This document shows positions 1-10,283 of a DNA stretch of 64,000 bases, piece by piece (positions within the stretch are counted from its first letter, which is position 1; each line of letters begins with the position of its first letter). Source of the stretch: Amphirosellinia nigrospora. Its lineage: Eukaryota; Ascomycota; Sordariomycetes; Xylariales; Xylariaceae. The stretch spans positions 10,141,569-10,205,568 of the forward strand of contig SCHM01000002.1 in the NCBI GenBank assembly GCA_004123355.1, given 5' to 3'. The translations under genes were made by a program, and so were the position numbers. A model generated the notes under the pieces. That model was not told where the DNA came from. It saw nothing but the letters and a program-made list of their open reading frames with translations, and did no database searches.

Positions 1-230
1 ACAGCCCGAACAAATAGAGCGACGAGGCGTATCAGCGAAGTGGAAGGAATGGTGCTCAGTAGTGAAATGCTCCTCAAGTTGTTCGAGTGGGCCAGTCCAT
101 GAGCAAGGGCCCGTCGATGCCAATGATCTAGTCTCTTCCGTTGTATGTTCATACCGGCATTCCCACCGGTTGCGAAATGGCATTGAGCTGCCTATTGCAA
201 ATTCCACCGGTCTAGACATGGGTGGTAGGC

Positions 231-1045
231 CTAGATAGAATGGCGCCTCATGGGAGCTGTCACGATTGCATTTATCGATGCTGCGGACTGAATGTCAAAG
301 TCAAGAGCTGGACGAAGGTTTGCATGCACTTGCGGGGTCAACTCGTGACCGGTTGGCAGATCAGACAAAAAATCGAAGTTTTGGTAGCAAGGAATAGTAG
401 CCGGCGCAACACCACCGGCCCCGAATGTCCCAAGATCGCCAAGCGGTCTCACCGATTGACCCCGAGAAGCTCTAGTATTTTGCCCTTCGTTTCGAGACTT
501 GTTATAGGCATCTTCCAACTTATCGAAACTGTGGCAGTTACACTATGACTCGTTAACATGATTATCTCCGTAAGTGATGCTCGCTGCGTAAGACTTACAG
601 ATGTTTTCTTCGTGCGGTGGTATTGGCAAGTAAGCTTAAATTTTCTTTTGAACGCGGTTTCATATCGTTTTTCCATTTGCAGCGGACCAGTCCTCTTGCC
701 ACGTTGCGGTCTCGACTTTACCGCCTCGGTCGAGTTGTCGGAAGCGAAAGGAGTGCTGCCGTCGCCGCCATGCGAGCATACCGTACTGGGGCTCGGAACA
801 CTGTCGCTTGCGGTGGTACTTCGAGACATAGACTGTGCCTTGGGCGGTTCGAGGTTGTTTTCCTCAGTTACGTGGTCCTCGAGGCGCTGCCTGTCCATCT
901 CACGCCGATTTGCATTGTAAAACTCCTGGTACTCAGGCGTGGGCTCGATAACAATGGTCTGAGTGCCATTCTGAGAATTGCGTGCAGATTTATGGGTGAA
1001 AGGCGGAGCTAGAAGACTCCCGTCATTCGAGTTTCGCACAGACAT
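231..1045 (-). CDS. Conserved fungal protein of unknown function with a Cys/His motif
   Basis: Two exons, 1045..599 and 542..231, give a protein of about 252 residues. The 56-nt intron (598..543) has a GTAAGT donor, a GTTAAC-like branch site and a TAG acceptor, and it joins the frames in phase 0. The N-terminal half is polar and Ser/Thr-rich. The middle holds a basic block (KRTGPLQMEKRYETAFKRK) followed by LTCQYHRTKKTSCNC across the splice junction. The spacing C-x2-H then C-x-C could bind a metal, but that is inference. The fact that splicing restores this motif is the main reason I believe the exon model. I recognise the block as typical of fungal proteins without assigned function. The C-terminus is less certain because a further intron before the stop at 231 cannot be excluded. 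Confidence 0.6.
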
Positions 1046-2355
1046 CTTCCACCAAGAGATTCGAGGTATGTTATAAGGGCCTTAGGTAGCTAGGCGTGTA
1101 GCGGGCTTGGAGCTTAGAGGCTGAAGCCTACGATCGAGAGCCTACACCCTGCTACACAGCCTTGCCCGTAGGACTTACCAAGGATGATCCAAAATATTAA
1201 CACAGAGCAAAGAGATATAAGCTAATTCATATATAAATGATTCAAAACAAGCAGCACATAAAATCAAGATTAGGAAGGAACCGGACGTGTCGTGCGAATT
1301 TGAGAAGAAGAAAACATGGGTGATGAGTGATGGGGCGGAACCTCGAGGAAGCAAGCGTCTTAGGAACAAAATGCCGAAGAATGACTGCCCAGTAATTGAG
1401 GCTGACAAGGCGGCAATATGCAAGATGGCTTGCCTTGTCTAGTAGAGCGCGGGCACACGTGTGGACACCTGATGAGTGCGCTTGTTCTGCAGCGAAGGAG
1501 CCTGCTTATTAGCTACGGTCATCAATTACCTACATACGTCACATCATAACTGAGTCGCACAACTGGCTTACCTGGCTCCAGCGAGGACCAGCTCTCTCGG
1601 GCATGCGAATACCTAGGTAAGTACTTGTGGCCTCAAAGAGGGTGGGGCAGTTAGAGGATAACTGGTGAATTGACTAGTGAGTTTCCCCAAGCGAAAAGCA
1701 TTAAGTAGCGGCGTGATAGGTTGGAGAAAAAAAAAAAACCTCCCACGCTCTGGCATTTTTGTTTGGCAGGCTTACGAAGGCGGTACAGCGGCATGTAACT
1801 AAGCGTCGCCCGTTATTCGCGTCATGGCGACTTGAGGCCTCATGCAGAGTAGCGCTCGCTATCTATCCAGATACCACGTAGGTACTTACAGGTAAGTAGG
1901 TAGGTAGGTGGTTCGAGTATAGCACGAAGGTAGACGTGGTATCGCGCCTTTGTCTAGGTATGATTGTATAGGTATATGTTGGGGGAGAGTCGAACAAGTG
2001 ACCCCAGATTGGAATTTGTTCCAGGGTACTAGCCTCGGGTGTGTCATTCTCTTGGCCCCCAATTCCACCAATCCCTCGACAATCGGCAAAGCCGAACGTA
2101 GCTGCATATCTACTCTTACGGCTGTACAAAGTGATTGGAGAATTGAGTCTGCGCTGGATATAATGAATTCTAGTTAATACTTTTGCGGGATGAGGGAATG
2201 TAGATGAATGATAATGAGTGGTGTCAGAGTAACTATATCATTGTCATTGCCACGCTAGCTGACGGCGCGCAGGACGCGGCAGCCGATGGAACTCGCCGAA
2301 AGCGACAAAAATTTGATTGTAAAAGTTTTCTGGGTAGTATTGAATATACCCGAAT
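1046..2355. other. Intergenic spacer
   Basis: I see no convincing gene here. It holds the presumed promoter of the 231-1045 gene, a run of A residues near 1727-1738 and a cluster of short TAGGTA/AGGTAAGTAGG repeats at about 1878-1912. Small open frames near 1863-2177 have no recognisable content. Confidence 0.6.
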
Positions 2356-4860
2356 CTATGACGGCCGTTTAAAGTCAAACAAATCATGTGCCTCTCTGCT
2401 CCAGGGCCCTCCATTTGCTCTAGAGAAACCAGGCATTGGACTCGCGGACCCCTGTTCCAAATTTCCTTGTGGATCTATCTTTCTAGATGCTTGGTTTAGT
2501 GATGAGCTACCCGCTGATTCTACTGACAGCGGGCATGTAGGCATTTGGCCGGCCGCATCAGAGGGTTTCGCGGCCTTTTTGCCTCGCGTTGCTGGTTGAC
2601 GATTGGAGGAATTGGCTGCTTCGTGGCAGTGGTTGTAGTTATCGATGGAGCTTCTTTACTTTGAACCGTCTGGCTTGGTTTACCATCGGGAGGTCTGGGT
2701 TTCCCTCTGTTTTGTCTCTGTAACGTGATGGATCCCTTGCCTGCTTGTAAGGTCTTCCTTCGGGATTGTAATTCGCCATCCAGTTGCAACTCGGTGGGCG
2801 CGGGTCTGTCGCCTATCTTGCTTTCCGTTTCGTGGTGCTGGTTATCAATATTTTGGTCTGGCCGGGGATTGAAGTCGAGTTGCTTTTGGTTTGGATCATT
2901 ACGCTTGACGTTAGTAGTTGGGTCTGATTCCTCATCGAAGATAAAGCCAATCACTTCTCTACTCTTGATGCTTTTGCGACCCAGCTTTGCTAGACGAGGG
3001 GCAGGCATTTCATCTACCGTGGCGTGATTCTCTCTGCGAACTGAAAGCAAACCGCCATGTTCCCCATCGGCAGCACTCGAGAAACTGGCATCCTCCGTTG
3101 AAAGCGGGTCTCTAGGCCTCAAGCGTCTCCGTGTTTCTATAGCGTACGTTTCGGCCTGTTGAGTGTCAGATTGTTCATTTGTAGAGCTTAGTTTAGTATC
3201 CCTCCAAGTATTGGGCCCGGATTGGCCGAGGTATTGCGTTTCATCACGTTCGTTCTCGGCAGAATGTCGAGCATTGTCAATGTGGGGTGATTGGCAGCAA
3301 TCCTCGTCATCACTGCGGTTGTCATTGCTACACCCGCCCATCATGTTCTGTTGTGTTGTGCTTTTTCGTTTCCCTTTCGGCAAAGCTAGCTGCTTGTGTT
3401 GCATATCTGTAAATGTAGCCCTTTTGCCTCCTATATTAGTGGATGCGTCATTTCGCTGAGCTTCTGATGTCAAAAGGAGACAGTTGGCACCAGGCCGTAT
3501 CTTATTTGACTCTGATTCAGATGAAGAGGGGCGTTGAGTCTGTCGCTCAGACATCATCACCAAGCCTCTTTTCTTCCGAGGCCTTATTCTCAACTCTGTC
3601 CTCGGCTCATCGAGAATAGGCTGGTTTTGAGGATTTTTGGCCAGGTCTTCAGTGAGATCAATTGTATCTGTGTCTCGAGGCCTGCGTCCTGGAACACAAT
3701 TATTGCCAGCACCTAGCATTTCGTTATCATGGAGTTTCTTCTTGGCCCTTGCTGTTGGTCGTTTATCTATCCGATCAAGATTCAGATTTGCAGGGTCACG
3801 ATCTTCGTTAACTTCTCTTAGTTTGCCTATGTCCTGGTTTCTAGAGGAAGAGTCAAGGATGGACTGTCGACGTAACAAGCCCTCCTTCTGGTTGGCTATC
3901 AACTTCAATTGCTTTTGCTGAGCGGCAGGTCTTTCCTCTAGCTCCTTCGGTACATCCGAGTTGATATGCGAGTGGAGCGCTGGCCTTGCTGAACTATGAA
4001 AGTGTACATGATCGGCTTGTAGAAGCATCTGCCTTGGGGACGGTTGTGTAAGTCCATTATACTCTGTGCTGCATCGATTGTGGTGCTCGGAGAATCATTA
4101 TGGTTACTCGTATAAGATGATGGCGGCGAGACAATCTCTTCCCGGGTTTGGGAAGCTCTGGATTGACGGTGGCGTGCGGGAACCTGGCTCAACGGTCGCC
4201 CCGAGAGTGTCAAAGTTGCACCAAAAAGGTTTTGAGCATACCCGCTCTTACTTAAAGGGGAGACTTCTCGCCTCTGTCGTTTGGCTGGGCGGGTTTTGTC
4301 ACCCTGGAGTGGCGTCTGTCTCTGTTGACGTTCTTCGTATGGCGATTCTCTGGGAACTACAGCGCGGCCATGATGGCCAGATGGCGTCCCAATCACATCA
4401 TGAAGATGTTTCTGCAATAGGGGCTGCGGTTTGGCCACCTGTCGTGGTGCGATGGGGGTAGTAGGTGGTCGTCGCGCGGCAGCAGCAGCCTGACGTTGAG
4501 CTTTTTCTTGAGCTCTCTTATCTACGAGCTCGGATAGGTCCTGGTCCCGGCTTCCGATGCGCTCGCCGACTTGGATGATGATACCGCCCCTCTCTAGTTC
4601 AAGATCGTCGCCATCGGCTAGATCGTAGTCTTCGCGCCAATGTGCATCGCCTACAAAGTTGCCCCGCTCATCATAGACCATGACGCGTCTGTTGAAGGTT
4701 GGTATTTGAGGCGTCCATCTTGCCAACGCTTTTGCTTCCTACGAAGATCATGGGTGAACAGGCAGGCGTGTTCGTGGACTGCTGCAGTGGTGGCCGAAGA
4801 GTGAGGGTGAGTGGGGGCCGGCAATGTAGAGCTCTGCATAGTTTGAATAGTTGAGGCCAT
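2356..4860 (-). CDS. DUF2439 (Mte1/Dbl2/ZGRF1 N-terminal type) DNA-repair protein, frame-broken
   Basis: The N-terminus carries a DUF2439 domain: THDLRRKQKRWQDGRLKY followed by TFNRRVMVYDERGNFVGDAH and ending near IIIQVGERIG (about residues 30-105). In yeast Mte1 and fission yeast Dbl2 this domain belongs to proteins that work with the Mph1/Fml1 helicase at recombination intermediates, so a nuclear repair role is likely. The rest is long, polar and probably disordered, and ends in GPWSREAHDLFDFKRP, which I recognise as a conserved tail of fungal members. Two candidate introns, 4062..3989 (74 nt) and 2659..2616 (44 nt, very short), join the frames. One base is missing near 4700 inside the domain (KYQ to TFN). 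With both introns and one restored base the length is an exact multiple of three, about 795 residues. The start is Met 4860 or 4839. Confidence 0.75.
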
Positions 4861-6260
4861 GCCCATTGTTTTACAAAGACATAGCACACCGTTTTTTGGT
4901 ATTTTGAATCCGTTATCGGCGACGGTGATGTCCACAGGGACTCAGGGCCGTGGATAGCAGAAGACGCGTTAGACGTGTCTCTCGGGGCTTCCCCCGCTAT
5001 GATCCATGTGTCGTTAACACGCGACCGCACGTGCTTGCTACCGATTTACTATATATGGACTTAGTGCTAAAAGTTAACCCCACTGTGCAAACACTGTAGC
5101 AGGTGGTCTGTGCACCAAACACGAAATAGCTTATTTCTCTCCAACCAGTCCTAATACAACATCTATTGCCACCCCATCCTGTTATACTGACTATAAGTAA
5201 TATATACATCCTAGCAACATAAATAACAGTCTGTACATCAGCCTCGAGAAGCTCGTATCGTTGATGCACAACTAAATTATTAATACAAATTGCTCAGTAA
5301 TCTCCTTACCCTACCAACTACCTGTATAAGATATGCATCCATATTTGGCCACCCCGCTCCCACTACCCATGTTATTTCACTTGTACCCTGTTGTGTTTCA
5401 ATCTATCGGTATGCGACAAATAATACCTAGGCACCTAAGGTAGGTAGGTAAATTAGGGTACGCAGGTGAGATAGGCATTGAGGTCCGGTAAGGTTCTCAT
5501 TATTAAGTCACCAGGCCGAACAGGTCTCTAAGAGAATAAACGCGCAACAAGAGTTTACCTACATGGATATAGCATACCTTAGGTACCTAGGAGGCTCAAC
5601 CTCCGCATCAGCTAGGTACCTAGACTGCCACGTGAATTTCGGTGGGTAGATACCTCCCTTATGGACGTCCAGTATGTCTAGTTCTGGTAGCTCTTGCACC
5701 ACGCCGCACATCCACGCCGCCAGGCCTGGGGGCCAAAATCCCCCCCTCTCCTCTTCTCTTCTGCCCTCTGACGCAAAATGTTAGGTTAGGCCGTGGAACA
5801 CCACGCAGCCTGCTTAACATTTGCACAGGACCCGACCCTTTGCGTCTGATCCTGCCCCGGGCGGTCTGATCCCGGACACCCCATTTTCCTTCTCGTGTGC
5901 TCTGTCCCCCTCCTCATCTAGTGTAGAATCTAGACCGGCAGGTACTTGGGTATCTACATAGTTGTCCGTTTAATTTCCTGGGAACTCGCCTGGGAGGTAG
6001 AAACTCCTCTCAAACCTTATTGACCAAGCAAGGCAAGGTCATCGACGTCCCTCGTTACATTCGCGCTAATGGCCCTAACTACTGATTGAAGCTCCCTCTT
6101 ATCTCGTTCTACAATTGCCTTCAGCTGTGACTGGTGCTCCGGGTTACTTCATCCACCGCCTGCTCCGCAATCATTCCACCCGTCCACTCATACTTGCATA
6201 ATCTCAGCCGCCTCAGCGAGCCAACAAAGGCCGGTCAGACCGGGCGGAAATAAGTCAAAA
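4861..6260. promoter_or_regulatory. Divergent intergenic region between the DUF2439 and BAR-SH3 genes
   Basis: This 1.4 kb spacer must contain both promoters. It is rich in short palindrome-like motifs of the CCTAGG/TAGGTACC type at about 5427-5452 and 5574-5630. A pyrimidine-rich stretch lies near 5735-5770, common in fungal 5' flanks. I see no coding sequence in it. Confidence 0.5.
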
Positions 6261-7948
6261 ATGCAATCAATGCAAAGGCAGTTCGGGCGCATGCTCCATA
6301 AGAGCCCGGGCGACAATGCAAAAGTGGCAGTGCTGCTCACCGACGTAAGTTATTGTGTTTCTCTAGTCATTCTCATTCTCAGAGAGTAAAAGGCTCCAAT
6401 CCGAGCTACAGCACGGTCTCTAAAGCCGGGTCGCACACATGTTTCTAAGCCACCTACAAATCCTTCCCAATATTGCAGTTACTAACTACGAATACCCTAA
6501 TCCTAGTATGAAGATGTTGATAGAGTCCTTGCTAAGGTACGTTCCTCCAACCCCACTCGGCCTAGATTCTTATCTTGTTGTGACTAACAGCGTTGACCTC
6601 ATAGATCATTGACGCGGCAAAATCATGGCGTGAGTCATGGATCGACCTCTCTTCGGCTCAATTGGGCGTTGCTACCGAGTATGACGGGCTATGGGATCCT
6701 ATCGTCGGCGCGTCGGAGGGCTTGGGCAAGCTGGCTGCTCCCACGCCAGAGCTCCAGCTGGAACAAGCTTTACGCCTGAAGGAGGCATATGCCGACTTAA
6801 AGGCGGACCTTCTAGAAGAACTGTTGCTTATAGAGACTAGGATTGTCAAGCCCGCTAGCTCTGCCCGCGAGTATATCGACCCAATGCGGAAAACCATTAA
6901 GAAGAGAGAGAATAAGCGATTGGATTACGAAAAGGTTCAAGACAAAACCACCAAGCTTCAAAGGAAGTCTGGTAAAACACCTAAAGATGATGCGTCACTT
7001 GTCAAGCTGGAGGCCGAATTAGCACGGGTATCTGAAGATTTCCATGCTGCTGACGCGCACCTGAGAGAAACTCTACCCCCTATTGTGACAGCGGCTTTCA
7101 GCATCATACCACTACTCATAGATTCAGTAGTATCACTGCAGAACCGCTTTCTTGGATTATACTACACCACTCTACACACCTACTGCGAGAAGCATGGCTT
7201 TCCTTCTCCGCCACCGCCAATGGATGAGGTGATAGCTGTTTGGTCAGCTGGGTATGAACCTGTCAAGAGGGAATTCGAGTCTATTACCTGCATCGCTACT
7301 GGCAAGGCTGTACGCCTACCCATGACACTTCCTGATGATCCTAGCTTGCAGGATCGGGCCCCAGGTTCCCCATTAACCTCTGCTCTCATGGAGAACGGCC
7401 CTCGACGGTCATCATCCGGACTCATACCAACCAGTGCTCCCATTAAACCGCCGCGGCCAAATCGCATTCCATCAATGACTTCATTGTCATCACAACCAAG
7501 CCCCGTACTCACACCACGGCCCTTCATAGGAAACAACCTAACTCCTACGGATTTTACTACGGCGTCCAGACTAGGTCAACACTTGTCACCATCTGTATCA
7601 CCTAACTCGCAGCGACGGCCTTCTGACTACTTTAACGACCGTCCTCCATCGACAGCATCCGCCTCTGCATCCACAACATCGATAAGCACATCAGCCAGCG
7701 TGTCCTCTTTCGTCTTGGCCAAGAAGAAGCCTCCCCCACCACCACCCAAACGGATCCCATCAAGGCAACTCGAAGAGTTCGTCGTGGCACAGTATGCCTT
7801 TAATGGACAGGGAGCAGGCGATCTCTCGTTCCGCGAAGGTGATAGAATCAAGATCGTCAAGAAGACCAATACCCTAGACGACTGGTGGGTAGGGGAGCTA
7901 GGAGGCGTGAGGGGGAGCTTTCCCGCGAATTACTGTAAGGCAGGCTAA
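6261..7948 (+). CDS. BAR domain - SH3 domain protein (amphiphysin/Rvs167-Hob1 class)
   Basis: Three exons, 6261..6344, 6507..6536 and 6605..7948, encode 485 residues. All junctions are GT-AG and in phase 0. The second exon is only 30 nt but encodes YEDVDRVLAK, which fits the BAR helix. The BAR region spans roughly residues 10-245, beginning with QRQFGRMLHKSPGDNAKVAV and including DGLWDPIVGASEG. A Ser/Pro-rich linker follows with a polyproline stretch (KKKPPPPPPKRIPSRQ). A C-terminal SH3 domain occupies about 425-482 (VAQYAFNGQGAGDLSFREGD, then DDWWVGEL and GSFPANYC). Proteins of this layout bend membranes and link endocytosis to actin at cortical patches. The assignment to the amphiphysin class is firm, but which fungal paralogue this is (Rvs167/Hob1 or a related BAR-SH3 protein) is not. 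No frame breaks were found. Confidence 0.92.
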
Positions 7949-9211
7949 GAACTTTGTTTTTGTCACAAAAAGAGAATGTTCGTAGATTCAGGAGGTGGTT
8001 TGTGAGGCATTATATCAATCATAACGAGGACCTATTGGTTGGGCATGATTTAATCATAGGCGTTTTTTCTATTGGTGCCAGAAATTACATCTCGGATATG
8101 TTGCAGAACGTTAACGAGGCGTTATATGCTTAAAAAAGGGGGTTATTGGCCAACACGCACCACACATCTATTAAGTTAGGTACCTAGGTAGTGAAAAAGA
8201 AAGAACATGGAAAGATCAGATAGGAGAAAAAGCAATGCATCAATGATATGCATGATGGCTTATATTGTTCCGAGAGGCTCAGCACCCGAAGACGCTTTAT
8301 GTGAGACATTTCATATGAAAAGCTTGAACTAACGAGACGCATTCAACGTCATCATGTCACACATTTCTTTCATCTCATCTCATCCTATCAGTGTTGGTAA
8401 AATCGTTCTAATTGTCTCAACTGTGAAAGCCAAAATTTCCCATGTCTGATTCAGCTCTTTGCTGTGGCTGACTGAGGCTGTCTATCTCCGTCTTCGGCAT
8501 GTCTCTCCCTAAGACATGCTGTGCACACCACATGATGAGATCATACCAAGGCTTTTTGCCTTAGACCCACTACCAAGAATACAGCCAACAGCGAAAAAAA
8601 AGCATGAAAGCAGGAATATCAAATCCGGACGGGGACATAGATTCCCAATTCTGCATTAGCCCGTTTCCTAGCACCACGGCCGACCCAGGCCTAGGTAGTA
8701 TCCTTCATCTAAGGGGAGGGGGAGAGTAGACAGGAATCTATCGCGAGGGCAAACTTAAAACAAAGAGCACGTTTTTTGTGCAAGAAGCATTTGTCGTCAA
8801 TATCGGCGGTCTATCTATCGTGAAATCGTAGTTTGTCGTTTAGGTGCCTTCGTATTTCATTGGCACCCTCGAAATGAAATTTCAATGTCCATCTGTGAAG
8901 ATGGAGCGGGTATCATCAAGTAGACAAGGAGAGGTGGCAGCTCGATGTGCCCGTGTGCTAGATATGATGTATAAGTCCTGGGAATTCGATAGCCAGTAAA
9001 TTGTTGAAGATATTAAGTGCCACGCCACCACAGGTGGTTCGCCATTATCGAAGAGGTACGATCTCCGAGATGCCCTTGTTGTAAACACTGGACGGCCAAA
9101 CATTCCCGGTAACTCATAATGTACTGAGTCCGAATCCCAGCACAGGAGAGACGCTTCTCTCTTGTTGTAGCCGCACTTCTTCGGGATTTTCTGCAAGGCC
9201 TAGCTCAGCTC
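7949..9211. other. Intergenic spacer between convergent genes
   Basis: This 1.26 kb spacer holds the 3' flanks of the BAR-SH3 gene and of the 9212-10283 gene. A TTAGGTACCTAGGTAG motif lies near 8176. An open frame at 8882-9196 (minus) lies beyond the likely stop of the neighbouring gene and has no recognisable content. Confidence 0.5.
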
Positions 9212-10283
9212 CTACCCGCCATGCACGTCAAGGTATCCAACATCAGAGCCTTCCAACTCCATAGGTGTAATAGGGCCCGGCTTCCCAACGGAAGTAATCT
9301 TGGCTTGCTTGGCTTGATCATATGGCTAAATCCGTATTGTCGGATGGAGCTCAGGGTCACTTCGTTGGTGTTGCCACGGCTGAGGGCTATGGAGGCTTGG
9401 GCAATCATGTCGCGTTGATACTGCTGCAGCCGGGCCTTTGCCTCTGATTCGTTCCGCAAGTGACCCATGGAAGAGGTTTGGCTCCAGTAGGCACTTGTGA
9501 GTCTGATTTGGTTGAGTTGGCCATTGTCGGTGCGGATGTCGTAGGCCGGTGCTTCTTGCTTTTCTTCTCGTCTTTCCTTCTCTCGTAATTGGAGGGTAAT
9601 ATTTGCCCATTGGCAAAGGACTACTCTGGTCCCCAAGTGGCATGTAGGAAGCCACCGAGTGGTTGACGTGGAAGTTGGCTCGTTTCGTTTCAGGCTGTTT
9701 AAGCTTAACTGCGGTAGCTCCACGGCGCAGCCGGAGGTCTGCGTGTCAGGGGGCTGTCCTTGGATGCTCGCTCTATCGATTTCAAGCGAGCCTTGGTCGC
9801 GTCAAGCTGGAAGGGATGCGGGCGATAGAGACGGCTTTGTCCTCGTGGAGAGGAAATAACCGCTTAAAATGGTCAGCAAAAATCAAGGGCGAAAGGATCG
9901 CAGCAACAGGTTTTGTCAGCGGCATAGCGACATAACGACATACCCAGGCAAATCTCGCGCGCAGACAAAGGTGCAGGGGGTGTATAAACAGGTGCATTGT
10001 TGACTTTCTTGGGCGCAGGCAGTTCGATTGCAATTGGCTGGCTTCGGGCGGGAATTGGCTTCGTGGAGGCCGACACCGACGCCGACGTTTCGTCGGCGTT
10101 AGATCGCGGGGACGAGCGAGTGCCTGGATCGATTGACCAATTCATTAGCATGCTGCTATGACGCAAGGAACAAGCTTGGAGGGAAACTAAACGGAAGGGT
10201 TCAAGGCCAGACACCAGCCCTTGCTCGTCCTGGCTTAGTGGCTTATATTGGGTAGAAGGGGACTTGGATGCACCCCGCACCAT
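9212..10283 (-). pseudogene. Conserved fungal protein of unknown function, coding frame broken several times
   Basis: The first exon (10283..9944) starts MVRGASKSPSTQYKPLSQDE. An 81-nt intron (9943..9863; GTATGT donor, TGAC branch, AAG acceptor) leads into SRLYRPHPFQLDATKARLKS. Protein-like sequence then continues in successive frames: ANFHVNHSVASYMPLGDQSS, MGKYYPSNYERRK, RNESEAKARLQQYQRDMIAQ and finally PGPITPMELEGSDVGYLDVH before the stop at 9212. The switches fall near 9735-9760, 9594, 9470 and 9283. Those at 9594 and 9470 fit one missing C in a short C run. The order and conservation of the pieces show one gene of about 350 residues. It is either a decaying gene or, given the same pattern in neighbours, an intact gene with sequence errors. 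Function unknown. Confidence 0.6.
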
